A stretch of 64,000 nucleotides of DNA. Origin: Anas platyrhynchos. Taxonomy: Eukaryota > Chordata > Aves > Anseriformes > Anatidae. A program made the position numbers and the translations under genes. The stretch spans positions 91,447,501-91,511,500 of the forward strand of contig NC_092588.1 in assembly GCF_047663525.1 (NCBI RefSeq). Direction: 5' to 3'. The notes beneath the pieces were generated by a model that was not told the origin of the DNA, did no database searches, and saw only the letters and a list, made by a program, of their open reading frames with translations. Each line of letters begins with the position of its first letter. Position 1 is the first letter of the stretch. Below are positions 19,777 through 32,556 of this stretch, piece after piece.

Positions 19777-22700
19777 GGTCATTACTCATGGATGTTTTCC
19801 AGACACCTACTGCTCATTTCATACTCAGCAACAAATCACGTTTAAACAAATCGCAGAATAAAGAGCAGCCAGACACCTGCGGCAGCCAGCAAGGCTGTGG
19901 GTAGCTGCACTTGGCAGAGCAGGTCGCTCACAACCAGATGGAGTTATGTTACTCCTGTAGCTGCTGAGGCACCTGCAGCAGGGGGCAGTTTCCCAATTTC
20001 TGCAGACAGATGAGGTTTGACATCACATATTGGGGAATTACTTTCCCCCCATTAACCTAGACCTGTGACTAAGAGTATCCTTAACTGACAATTATCAGGA
20101 GAAGACAAAATCTGAAAGCTCTGCTGATGGTGGTCAGGCTTGACACTCACTGCACTTCCTGAGGCTCATGTTCATAAAGTTAGCAAGTGCCTAAGTGTTT
20201 GCAAAATCCATTGAGAGCTACCTTTGGACATTCCTCCAGCGCAGATAATACCTGCATGAATACATGCAGTTCTGCATGCCAATTAATACGTATATTAAGC
20301 TGCATTAAGAAAACAGTGCTCTCTCTATGCCTTGATATTACACTATATATGATGTTATATCAGTATCACCTATAAAATCCAGTCATATTTAAAAAAAAAA
20401 ATAAAAAAATAAAGTTCTCCATCGCAGCTAGCCTGTCCTCTATTAGAATGTTCAATTATGGCTTGCTTTCTCTGCACAGGAGGAGAAATTAGTATTACAT
20501 AAAGCCTATGGATTTGACGTTTGCTTGACAGAGCCCCTCCAAGGACTTTCACTGAAACAGTTTTACAAAGTCAAAACTGGATGATTTTATTGAGGTGACA
20601 GGTATAACAGATCTGGAATTGCCAGTGATAAATATACTTGTTGCATTAGCGCTAAATATCCTAAAGCTAGCCAAAAATTAATTAAGCTATATTAATAATC
20701 CTCCCGGGGATCACCTATAAAATAATGCAGGCACACTGCTCAAACAGACGACCCCATTGAGGCAACATTGGCCTCTGTAGTGTGTCTGCTTCTCCTTCAG
20801 GAGAGTCACGATTTTATCCCCTCCAGCCCAGCACCTGTTCTGACAGGTGGGGCAAACGTGTCAAAAGGGATGCCAGGCTCCTCGTAGGTGTTGTATAAGC
20901 ATACCTACAAATGTGGATGCGCACTGTTGGAGTTGGGGCTGCACTGGCCCCACGGGTGTCGCTACTTCAATCCTCCATCATCTTCCTTTTTGTCCTTTGG
21001 CCAACCTGTCCAACTGCCAAGGTTGTGGGCATGAGCCAAACTGCAAAGTTTTATCAGTGGTGCAACCGTTCTGCCAACATTGACCCAAGAACTTGGTTGG
21101 TTCCCCTTCTGTCTTTCTCTTTACCCTGTGTGATAAATTAGTAGGGGTTTGTTCATTGTCCTTGAGAATTTAAAGAATCTACTGAGGAGATAAGGTTTCA
21201 CAACTCACGGCATTGTGACATGGGGACAAATGGGGAAGGGGGGTTGGGTAAACATCCTTGTTACATCCTGTTTTGCTGCTTCACTTCCCCTACCTGAACA
21301 CAAGCACAACGCATGAACACCAGAGGAAGAATAATGACCCCCAACAACAGACTGCACAGCCTCAGAACAAGTCGACAAGTCGCCAAGTCTCAACCAGACG
21401 ACAAGTCGACAAGTCTCGACAAGTCGGAACTTGAATGCTATAAAACAGTGACACTGGAAAGGGAAGTTGTGTGCCGTGGTTTGCGTGGTCTCACTTGTAA
21501 CACCCTGCGTACATGCTCGGAAACCTACACCCCAGTGTTGTGTGCTTAAGGACGAGCTATTCCGTGATGGACAAAACACCACAACTACAATCATTAGGTC
21601 ACCATCCCCTCACACAGCAGCTGGTGAGTTATTTTCACACAGGTAAGTGTCCCTGCTGGAAATTCATTGGAAGAGTGAGCAGTGGAGTGCTCTGCTTTGG
21701 AGCAGTAGTATGTTTGAGTTGCAAAATGTGCTCTGCTGGAGACTAGAGAGCTTTACATATTCCTGCCTTCTTTGTATTGAAAAGTCTTCCATGAAATCAG
21801 ACAAAAAGTGAAGTTACCAAAATGTGAGAAGCTCTGTGAGCACAGCAAGACAAAATCAGAGGAGATGGTGTACTGTCCGGCCTTTGCTGTTTGTGCAGGC
21901 AGATGTGCTCACTGATGGTGCATGATTAGATTACTTGATGGTTCTACTGAACCATGTGAGCTGAGCGAGCGTTTTCCTTGATGTGTCACTTTATCTCTCC
22001 TCCCACTTGCTGCGAGCGCTGCTGCGATGTGACGGTCCGGTGTCAGCCTGTGTGCCTGCCTGGGAGCTCCTTTTTCAGGTAGGTTTGTGTTTTTGTCTCT
22101 TTGGACAGCCAGTTTATTTCCAGCTAGCAAGTGCAGCAATGCCAGGGACTGCGAGAAAAATAGAGAGGAATAAACTTTAACTGCTCCTGTGCTCAACTCT
22201 GCTTTCTCCTTTCTCATGTTACACTGTGCATACATGCTTTCTAGCTCAGGTGGGACACGTTATGCATGTGATAGAGAAGATCACTGCCAGGTAGGACTGT
22301 TCCAAGGAAAGAGTTTTGTGGAGGCCATGCAGCATCCAAGAGCAGCGTGAGACTGAGACAGTTTCATCTTGGTTCAAGGACAGAGGGATGGGGGCTCCTT
22401 TATATGGGCACAAAGCAGAAATCTGTGACTACCTGCATTTCTGAAACAGAAAAACCACACTGAGGAGAAATTGCTTGCTTGCTGAGGCCTTGCTGTGATT
22501 CTGACAATGCCGATTCAAACTGCCAGCTTTGCGTATGAGGGTCATGAAAAGGAATGCCATGATACTGACAGATCTGTCCCAACAACAGAATATAAAGGTC
22601 TAAGTAATTCCTAATAGATGTGAAATACATGATGTCTGTCACTACTGACCAAGGCCAAATCGCAGCTTAAATCCACAACGTGCAAAGCCCATGAATTTTG

Positions 22701-25700
22701 CTTTTTAATTTGCTAGTAAATTAGTTGAAACCAATTACCTATATTGATGAAGGCCAGGAGCAGTTTAGTGAGTGCTAACTATATGCCTAAGAAAATATCC
22801 TTCCTGACTGGGAAGGTCTGTTCCCGTTCATCCCCAGGGAAGACATTTCAATTGCTAATCTTACTGGGGAGCGTGTTTCTACTGTGTGAGCTGTACCAAA
22901 ACTTCCTCTAAAGCAAAAATGAGAATTGCCACAATGAAGGCCCAGGGAGCAATAAAAAGGAGCTGCACTGCAAGTCTCATTCAGCAACAGATTTAGTTCT
23001 ACAAGCACAGACCTCTATTACACAGCCCCTGTTGAAGAACATGTTAAATTTGATCTTCTATTTTGCCCAGGAACTGGTTTTGTACCCAAAATGCATGCCA
23101 AGGTCCAGTACAACCCACATCAAGAGAAGCCGTAGGTATCATGAGGTCTCCTGGCACCCAGCTGCTCCTTCACTGATTTTTGCCATAATATAATTCAGAT
23201 TTACATCTAGATTTGGCTGTTCCTTGTGTATGAACTTTGCACCAAGACCTCAGACAGAGACTTTCCATGTGGCTTTACACTCTGTTTGCTTCCTTGCTCT
23301 GTGCGTGTGTATGTGTATGTGATTTCTGCCTATAATCCAAGGCATGGGCGTTATTTCATAGAAATCACCACAAGTTAGAACTAGTTAAAAACAAAAACAA
23401 AACCAACCCACCAAACGATCAAAAATTTTTTGACAGCTTGGATTTCTACAGTAATTATTTGCATGCATGTTTTCAGAATTTTAAATAATAACTGTGCTGA
23501 AGCATCAATGCACCAGGATTAAGAAGTACCACCAAGCATGCAGCCTTCCTTTTCCCAGAGGCTAGTAGTACCAAAGGATTGTGGCTAGTCTGGTTTGCTG
23601 AAAGGGTGTTGCAGCAGTGTCTGTGCAAGGAAAAAAAAAAAGAAAAAAAAAAAAAGTTAAGGCTTGCATTCGCATTCCAGTCCTATGATGAGCAGGTCTC
23701 TCTCTCTCATTTTCTGAATGTAGCTTATGTTTGCTATGGATCATACAAGTAATGCAAACTTCGACAGCTAAGAGTAAACAGTCTCCTTGGACATATATTC
23801 ATTTATATGTATATAAAGTTTTTAAGTCTTCCTAGCTGTCTAGCAAGTTACACAGTGCCTAAAATAGAGTTTTAGAAGCATCTGAGCAGTTTCAAAGTTA
23901 TTCAAATGCTTTGGAGGATCTCAGCATTTAATACTTTGGAAATGTTACCTGTGTTCTCTGCCCCAAACTGAGACTTCCCCAAGGAAATCATGCTCCTGCA
24001 GGAAAACTGGCACCTGCTCCCAGTTTTCCTCCTTCCACATTTTCCTCATTCCAGATGGGTGGAGCTCTCCTCTAAGACCATGGTGCAGGGAAAGAAATGG
24101 TCTTGCAGTTGGCTGAGGGCAGCTAGTCCCAATGGGAACACACTGAACTCAATGGTCTGTGGAGCACAGAGGGGAGCACAAAGGCTGCTGGCTTTATAAT
24201 AACCTGAGATCACAGCACTTTGTGTTACTGAGGTGTCTGGCAGGGTTCACTCCTGAATGAGATTCACTCTAACGATCCAATTAGGAAGTAGCAGTGGTTT
24301 GAGGTGTTGTGGGCAGGTCTGTGCACCCGTGGGACAGCATTCACCAGTCACTGAGCTGGGACCAGTGAACTGGTGTTTGCTCCATATTCCTTTGTTGACT
24401 TCGACAGTGGTCTCAGCTCAGTGTTTGCTCATCTCTCTGAATCCTCTTTTAACAAGCTGTACTGTTGGGCTGTGGTGCCATTTTCCAGATGACTTCTTAG
24501 TGGTGTCTGGCAAGTCTCCTTTACTCCCTGTGACTTTGAACAACCCTGTTCCAGTCCTTCGGCTCCACCAGAGCAGTCTTCCTGCCTCCAGCCAAAGGCA
24601 GTGGCGTTGGTGAAGATGACTGCACTGGAAGCCCGGCATGACCATGGCTACCCCTACCCATCCTTGCTAGCTCCCCAATGAGGTGTTGTTTTTGAAGAGT
24701 GTGCTGCTTACCATCACTGTGTAAGCTTGACTCCTGCGTCCTGCATCAGTGCCTGCCTAGGGTTCATTCTGGCCACGAATCCTTACAAAGCAGCTTCAGC
24801 GCTCCTTTCAGTACAGCTTATGACTGTACCTGGTAGGGCTGAAGCTACCACCTGCAGTCTTCAGTCTTTTATTAACTGAGTATTTGGGGCCAGGATGGGA
24901 GGAAAGAGACCCAAAGGGCATCAGGAGGAACCTGTCTGTGCCTGAGGTAGCCTGTCTGCATGTGTTGGAAGGCAGGTGATGGTATTTCCACCTTTGCCTT
25001 GTAGCATGCTGGATTGTCTGATCAAAGCATTTATTGGTGCAATCTCAGATCATCTGACATTGCCTCAACATTATTTCATGTTGGATCAAAGTAGTATGAG
25101 TATGGAAAATGCTTACATCCTCCAAATATGCTGTCTCATGGCAGCATATCCACAGTAACAGACTCGCAGTTGGAAAAGAGAGAATTACCAAGTGTTCCAC
25201 TTTAGACAGAGCCATGCCAAAATCTCTCACTGCATAAGCATGATGTTGTACCTAATGCATGCATGGCTCTTAGAAACAAGAGTGCCTTGTTAGAAAGCAT
25301 AAGATTAACTTAAATAGTTTAACTAGTAGATTTTGTGAACTTGGTTCCTTGTGATGACTGTAAGCCAGGAGCTCATCACAACTCATCCACAACACTTAGA
25401 AGAAACAATTTTACAGCTTCCAAATTTACAACAAGAAAATATTGTTGCAATATTGTTCTGATATAACTCTAAACAGAGGCCAAAAACCCTCTTCTACTTT
25501 TTATAAATGACTGTTGGTGGCCTTACATGGTAATACAGTGTACAAACCTTTTGTAATTCTCAAGTAGCAGTGACTGATAAACTTGGATGGGTCAGAGAAA
25601 AAAAAAAAAGTCCCTATAAATAATAATAAAAAAAAAGGAATTATACAAGAGGTACATATGAGTTTTTTTTCTGTCACAGTATACACCTACAAAGTTTCGT

Positions 25701-26071
25701 GGCACTGGAATTCCTGCAGGAAGAGTGGGAGGGAGCAATTAAGAGGAAACCCACAAACTGTATTCAAAGACACTGAAGTATGTGGTGGTGGATGTTCTTG
25801 TTAAATTAGCAATTACACAATGTGTCTGTTCAATCTTTAGGATGCTGTGAAGCAGCTTCCCTCTACAGTTTGTTCACTACTCATGTTCCTTCCACGTAAA
25901 GAACGACTACAAAAATATAAGAAAAGTAAGGACATCAGCTGCGTATTATGCATCAGCCTGACACAGGCATTCTCCAGAAGAAAGCAAGCACAGCCAGTGA
26001 AATGAGGTGTTTCGGATGTTTGATCTGACCTCCTTGTAATATTTCAAGTAAGACTCTTTTTCCAAGCAACA
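19777..26071. other. Intergenic DNA upstream of GCNT2
   Basis: No gene is supported. There is a CAAGTCGA-type short tandem cluster (21368-21426), A/T runs (20390-20412, 23629-23655, 25599-25609) and an AT-rich block with TAAT cores at 20590-20730. The last few hundred bases before 26072 should contain the promoter and 5' untranslated region of the first GCNT2 transcript. I see no clear TATA box there. Confidence 0.55.
21368..21426 (+). repeat. Degenerate CAAGTCGA/CAAGTCTC short tandem cluster
   Basis: Six CAAGTC cores occur within 60 bp, most extended as CAAGTCGA, CAAGTCGC, CAAGTCTC or CAAGTCGG. It is unusually CpG-containing for this AT-rich neighbourhood. Function unknown. Confidence 0.7.
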
Positions 26072-26993
26072 ATGAATACACTCAGATATTGCTTCTTTAC
26101 CATCTTGATTCTCAGTGTTTCCCTTCTATTTGTTTTCTATGCCATTAATTTCCATGTGCAAAAATCTCTAAGGAGGCTCAACTTCCCAGTGAGCTCAACT
26201 TTAGCAGAAGCCTGTAAAGCACTTATTGAGGATAAGGCGCCCTTTCTGAAGGAAACTGCTTTAAAAACATCCTTCAGAAAATCCAACTGCACGGAGTACA
26301 TCACACGGAACCACTACATCACCCGTGCCCTGTCCTCCGAGGAGGCTGCCTTCCCCCTTGCCTACATCATCACCCTGCATAAGGAGTTTGAGACCTTCGA
26401 GCGGCTCTTCAGGGCAGTCTACATGCCCCAAAATGTCTACTGCGTCCACGTGGACGGTAAGGCGCCAGTGGCCTTGCGGCAGGCAGTGTGGCAGCTGGTG
26501 GGCTGCTTCCCCAACGCATTCCTTGCCTCCCACACCGAGCGGGTGGTCTATGGCGGCGCATCCCGCCTGCGGGCCGACCTGCACTGCATGCGGGACCTGC
26601 TGGCCTCCACCGTGCCCTGGCAGTACGTGCTGAACGTCTGCGGGCAGGACTTCCCCTTGAAGACCAACCGGGAGATTGTCCGGCAGCTGAAGGGCTTCAG
26701 GGGAAAGAATGTCACCCCTGGGGTGCTGCCGCCACCCCACGTCATCGCTCGCACCAAGTATGTGCACCGGGAGCAACTATACCCTTTCTTTTCTTTCATG
26801 CTGCGGACGTTTGTGCACAAGGCTCCCCCACCACACAACCTGACCATCTACTTCGGCTCTGCATACATTGCAGTCACTCGGCCCTTTGTGAAGTTCGTGC
26901 TGCAGGACCGGCGTGCCATCGACTTGCTGGCATGGTCCCAGGACACCTACAGCCCTGACGAACACTTCTGGGTGACTCTCAACAGGATCCCAG
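26072..26993 (+). CDS. GCNT2: GCNT2 alternative first coding exon, upstream copy
   Basis: Encodes the first 307 residues and one base of I-branching beta-1,6-N-acetylglucosaminyltransferase (GT14 family), a Golgi type II enzyme. It transfers GlcNAc from UDP-GlcNAc onto galactose in linear poly-N-acetyllactosamine, turning i antigen into I antigen. Visible parts are a short cytoplasmic end (MNTLRY), a hydrophobic anchor at about residues 7-25, a stem with an NCT sequon at 72-74, and the catalytic domain from about 82. That domain contains [27 protein letters not shown] and, near the exon end, [11 protein letters not shown], which carries the conserved GT14 catalytic glutamate. The exon ends CCCAG|GTAAGG in phase 1, matching exon 2. 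The N-terminus (MN.LRYCFF..L.LSV) resembles one mammalian GCNT2 first-exon isoform. Residues 82-223 and 248-307 are nearly identical to the downstream copy at 32557. Read on into the intron the frame stays open to 27127, but splicing is clearly expected at 26993. Confidence 0.95.
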
Positions 26994-29900
26994 GTAAGGA
27001 CACCTTCTTTCTTTCTTTCTTTCTTTCTTTATTTTTTTTTCCTGAAGATGCATGCGTAGGTGTGCACACACCATACACATTCACATACCTCAGGCTGACT
27101 TCGGCAAAACCGAGACGAAAAATGTAATCAGATTATAATTTGTACAAAAGGATGAGCTACGAAATAAGCTTATTTGCTGTTCTTGGCCACTTAGATCACT
27201 GTTCTGTGTGGTGTGCATTACTTTCTTTGTATCTGACCAAAAGCCCAGAGGATCTAAGTTCCAATTCAAACCTTTGGAAATCTCTGCTGATTCAATCCTT
27301 TTACTGGTAGAAATCAAGATGAAGAAAAGGCACAGAATAAAGAGTAAGCTATGGAAGTGAAGGTTTTCTACAAGATATCCACATTTTGGGGGAGGATTTT
27401 ATTTTTCCACAAATAGAAGCCAATTTCTTTTTCTGTATCTATTACTCCAGAGCAAAAATCCGAATTCAGCCTATAATTTGTTTCTAGTCTTCACATGCCC
27501 TTCTGTGGGTACAAAGATATCAGCTCTCCTGTAACAGCTGCAAAAAGCAGGTACTCATAGGTACTGCCTAAATTCCAACATACAGGCTCAAGGATTGGTT
27601 AAGAGGAACAGAATTAGAACCAGTACTTTCACTTTTACCTTATGTATTTATAATTAGTTTTACCTTGCCTAAGGAAGGGTTGGAAAGTGCACAGGACTTC
27701 TCCCCCATGCATGCACACTGCTTTTAGAAACACCAGGTAGGATTTTACTGCTCCTAACTTCCTAGAGTTTCATAGCAGCCCAAAGCAGGAACACAAGCAA
27801 TGGAAGCAAGGATAGGTTTATTCTCCTGTCTTTTTCCTTTTCATCCTCTAACTTGCAGAGGATGAAAACAAGGAGCAGTTTCCACATAAGAAATGCTCCT
27901 TCCTCTTCCATGTTTTCCCTGACATTACTAGAGTGACAAAAGTAGCCATATAGCTTTGACAGATGTACTCAAGGGCTGCTGTCATCCAGGATTTTGAAGC
28001 CTATCTCCTAAGTGTAGCAGGAGGTGTCAGACTGTCCCAAGCATATGTGAGTTGGATCCAATGCTTGATGTGACTCTTGAAGATAATAGCATCAGGCAGT
28101 GGTCCAGCTATTAGAACAAATAGTTGGAGGCCTTCATGCAGGAAGAGAGATCATCTGCAGATCAGTTTCAACACACACGGTATCATGAAAGAACTAAACA
28201 AAACAGGTATTTGTAGTTTCAGACAGCCATGACAATCTCATTCAGATAATACAAAAGACTGTTTGGTCCCCATATCTTAAAATAGCACGCTTATTACCCA
28301 CAGCCATGCAACAAAGACCAATACTTTCTTTTCCTCCTGCATCCTGCTCATCCTTTCCTCCCTTCTGTGCCAGGAGTGTTGCCAGTTCAATTAATTAGCC
28401 CTGAAGTAAAACAATGTACTGTTTCTGAGTGGGTGAGTTGAACTGACTCAGTGAAGAATCCAGCCAGCACTGAAGTCAGCACAAAGAAAAGCAGGGGGAA
28501 ACAGGCAGATGTGGGTAAGAAAGAGAGGGAAGTCAGGAGGAAGAGAAGTCAAACCTTCCTTTCTCAGGAACCGTGAATCATTAGCCTGGTTCAAGCTATC
28601 TTCTACAATGCCACCTATGCATGTGGTATGGGATTCAGTGTGCCCCCTCACACACAGCACAACTCTGTTCTTTCACTTCTCTTCAGCTTTATGTGGGAGT
28701 ACACATAAGGTGTGGGGAGCTGGGGGTCAGCCTCTTCTCACAGATAACTAGTGATAGGACTAGAGAGAATGGCCTCAGGTTGCACCAGGGAAGGTTTAGA
28801 TTGGAAATCAGGAGACATTTCTTCTCAGAAAGAGCAGTCAGGCATTGGAATGGGTTGCCCAGAGAGGTAGTGGATCCACTGTCCCTGGGGGTGTTCGAGA
28901 AAAGGCTGGACGTAGTGCTTAGGGACATGGTTTTGTGGGTGACAGTGGTGGTAGGGGGATGTTTGGACCAGATGATTTGAAAGTCTTTTCCAACCTTAAT
29001 GATTCTATGACGCTATAATTCTATGACTCTGACCTGGAGGTTCCGCTACTGGGACCTCCCTTGGTCACGCACATGACTCCACAGAGGTGATGGTCACTTG
29101 GTATGAGGGAAGCTGGGGGTTTGCAGGGAAAGCGCCAGGGCAGAATTGCTTTTATTCCTGGTTCTGCAAGAAGCCTGCAGCTGTGGATTGTGTGTCCCAG
29201 AGGAGAAGAAATAAAGATTGGAGTACCATGTCACTTCTGCTGATGCGCCAGCCTGGGAAGAACACTGGTTACACAGCATACCATCACTGCCTGCTGTGAC
29301 AAACTTTTGGGTTAGTGTGAACACAAGGTAGTTGATTAACAGAAGGGGTGGTTCACAGTGTCCTGTCTTGCACACCCAGACCACCCTTGATTTGAATGGT
29401 CAGATCACTGAACCTTTAGGCAGCTTCCCTTCGAGAACAAGCACCTGGGGATATCAGCAACCTCTACCCACTATCTTTGGGTGAGGTCCTTTCTCCTGTT
29501 ACTGTTAATTCAACATAGAAATAGGAAAGCCATGGAAGATGACTTTGCATTCTACTCTGTGCTTGCTTTTCCAAGTATTCATCCAGCTGTGTGCCTATCA
29601 CAAAGTTTGTTGTTGTTTTTTTTTTTTTTGGATACAATTGCATATCGTGTCTACCTAAGTGGAAAGAACCAGTCTCACCTCAACTTTCTCTGAACAGGAT
29701 AAAGGTTGCTAACTGACTCATTCGTTTCAACAATGGCTGAGAAAGAATGAAAAGGGTGGATAGTTTTGTTAGCAAGTGGTGTCTTAAATCACACCCAAAC
29801 TTCAAAAGTATATCTGCACCATCCTGATGGCAAGCCCTCAGCTGGGATTTCAATAGTAGACAGCAAAATAAGAAGGGCAGTTGTCATACAGTATGCCTCA

Positions 29901-32556
29901 GGGAATGGCAGGCATGTGGGAGGCAGTGCTCTGAGTCAAGCTAAGTGCACTCTCAAGGCAGACAGGAGTTCTTTTTGTACAAGCAAACAGACACATAAAA
30001 ATTTAAAAATTAGGAATTGCCTAACGTGATCGATTAATCTGCTATCAGTGATACCCTGAATTTTCTGGTATTCTTTTCTCACAACCACAACCAAAGGAAG
30101 TGGATGAGATTTTCCTTGAGAGCTATCAGCTCTCATTTGTCTCTGAAACTATTGCCTCAACTAAACTGCAGTGAAATTTTAACAAACAGACCTGCTCCCC
30201 CCAGCAATTTAGGCTGCATGAAGGTTCCTTCTACAGCAACTAAATAATTTAAAACTACTTTGGTACCTCTCCATAGTTTCTATACAGACTCTTAGAATGA
30301 CCTTCTCAGCAATGCATGCACCATACTAACATTCACCATTTGGGTTGGCTTTTGTCTGCCACAATTGTTCATTTTCCTTAAGTTAGTGCCCACACTTCAA
30401 ATGACAGGTAGACAGAGAGGCAGATGCTTTTTAGTATGATTCCAGACAGCGATGCTAGTTGAACAAGCAATATTCTAGAAGGAAGTATTTTGTACCTATA
30501 TCTGCAGCATTACTTATATAACTAATACTTGTTCTCTTTTTCCTATTCCACATTATTTTAATGAGACTTCCTGATCGAGCAAGAATTTCTTGTAGTAATA
30601 AGGTATAAAAAGGCCAGGGAATCTTTTGCGATCGTTATTGAGTCTTATGTCCACAAAGCTGTTGCAATCTCATAATTAAAACCTTTCTCTTTTGCCAAAC
30701 CTACTTAGGGCGAGGTGTTGCAACACAATGGCAGCAATCACAAATACATCTGCTTTATGGTAGAATTTCCAGAAAAAATACTCTTGTCCTCTATTCACCA
30801 TTCAGATACCAAAGTTCATCTGAAAAAATGTGAATTAAAATATGGTTTAGTCTTTATGCAATCTGCAGTCATTGGAACTTAAGTACTGCTTTCAGTTTGA
30901 TCAATTTGATTTTGCTGCTATTGAAGTCAAATGTTGCTTCACAACCAGTTGTTTGTTTTGCACTAAAGCTGCCTAGTGATGACAGGATAAGGAAGGATAT
31001 GCCTTAAGGAAGGCTTTCTGAAAAGGCACAACTAATAAATGGACTTGCACTCCTTTGCTCGACTCTCCAGTATCTTTGTATCTATCACACATTGGCATAA
31101 TGGGCTTCAAACAGCACAACTCCTTGAAGAGCAGAATCAGATGACAACATCTTAAGAAAGCATTTATTTTTTTCTTTGAATTTTACCATCAGGCAAAATT
31201 ATTGCATGTAACTAAACAAACTTCAGTCCAGCTGCAGTAACAGAGCCTCTTTTTGAATATAGTGTTCCCGTGAGATGCTGAGCTGCTTACAACCCCTTGT
31301 TTTCATTAGGAAGGCACAGTCAGGCCTCCTGAACCTGTCCTCTGCTTTCATCTACACACAAACTCATCTGACCGCACTGAAAGCTGTGTTACACGTGTTG
31401 AGAGACAAGCCCTGTCGCCAGAAGCCTGTCTGGGCAGCTGATGTAGAAGTCAGCAGAGCCATTCCTGACAGGGTGCTGGCAAAGCAGGCAAGTCCTAAGC
31501 AGCCCTGTAGAGATCAGCCAGCTCCTCTGAGTCAAAACCATGACCCTGCTGAAGATGCTCACATTGGTTTATGGGCGAATAAAAAGCTTAGAAAAGCCTC
31601 CTTCAAAACATATTGTCAAATGAAGCTGGTTACTAGAACTGAGACCATTTCCTTATTATCCATCAGATTAATCAAAACAAGAGGTGCAGGTTAGCTCTCC
31701 TACCATTGTCAACAGCCTAACTGCTCAAGCAGAGAGCATGCATTGCCTTAATTCAAACCACTGTCTTGAAAGAAGCAGTTTCAAACAAGCTCCCCCCCTC
31801 AAGTTCTATTTCCTGCTCTACAGGTTCAGAGGTCTGCCTTAAAGCTTGTCAATCTTCTGTTAATTTAACTCCCACCCCTGCCACACACACTGCTTTTACA
31901 TCCGTAACCCCCACTGAAATGGACATTTATGACAACAAGATACAAAACTGAGCATTTGTACATTTTTAAGGGGAAGTGTTGTTTTTTTTTTTTATTTTAT
32001 TTTATTTTTGTTTTTCCCTGTTATTTCAATCTAATCTTGCAAGAAGAGCTTTTCTTGCAAAATTTTTTTTTCCTTTTCTTCTTTTAAAAGAAGAGTTTTT
32101 CTTTTAAAGACCTCCTGGTACCTTTACCAGTCACCTCCCTGAAGGACAGCTGGGAGAGTTTGTCTTGAAGGACAAGCTGGACAACAACTAAACCAGGATT
32201 TCAGCGCAAATCCTTCCTGCGTGTCACCTCAAGAGCCCAGCCACCATTTCCATTTGGAGGTGACCACTTCTATCCTACCTGTGGCTGCTTGGTCTCCCTC
32301 GCTCCTCCTGGCACTGGCAGATTGTGGTTTGGACTTCTCCCTAGGCACTTCTGTAAAATGACAGAGGCTGGAAAAAAGCAACAAAAGAAAACCAAACACA
32401 AACCCAAGGAGAGAACACCCTCCCTCCCCCATCCTCCCCCTCCAAACCAATCTAATCCACAGTTCCAGAAGCTGGAGAGCACTAAGATGGACGGATCCCC
32501 AAGCCCGTGAAAGGCAGCCGGTAACAGCACTACCAGCGCTGCCCCTCCGGCCCAGC
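26994..32556. other. GCNT2: GCNT2 intronic DNA between the two first exons, including the promoter of the second
   Basis: No further coding exon is seen. A TTTC microsatellite starts 14 bp after the donor (about 27007-27035), and a CR1 copy lies at 28738-29029. T- and A-rich runs occur near 29613-29629 and 31981-32010. Upstream of the second first exon there is an 18-bp perfect palindrome (32077-32094) and GC-rich DNA from about 32250, the likely promoter and 5' untranslated region of the second transcript. Confidence 0.65.
28738..29029 (+). mobile_element. Truncated CR1 retrotransposon 3' end
   Basis: The sequence reads like the CR1 3' end: AGTGATAGGACTAGAGAGAA, TTGCACCAGGGAAGGTTTAG, GGAATGGGTTGCCCAGAGAG, TCTTTTCCAACCTTAATGAT, then a terminal ATTCTATGAC repeated as ATTCTATGAC. 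Plus orientation, heavily 5'-truncated as usual for CR1, with no reverse-transcriptase part. It lies in the intron between the two GCNT2 first exons. Confidence 0.95.

Noticed and set aside
19226-19789. Open frames rich in Ser/Phe/Leu (plus) and Lys/Glu/Arg (minus)
   Set aside because: Products of the 416-bp polypyrimidine array.
26261-26965. Minus-strand and alternative-frame open frames across the GCNT2 first exons
   Set aside because: Shadows of the real GCNT2 frame. The same shadows recur at 32767-33513 because the exons are near-identical.
26994-27127. GCNT2 upstream frame continuing past the splice donor to a stop at 27127
   Set aside because: The donor CAG|GTAAGG is strong and the phase fits exon 2; the extension translates a TTTC microsatellite.
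28621-28980. Open frame overlapping the CR1 at 28.7 kb ([20 protein letters not shown])
   Set aside because: This is the non-coding CR1 3' region read as protein, a common false gene in bird annotation. A similar case is at 37440-37628.
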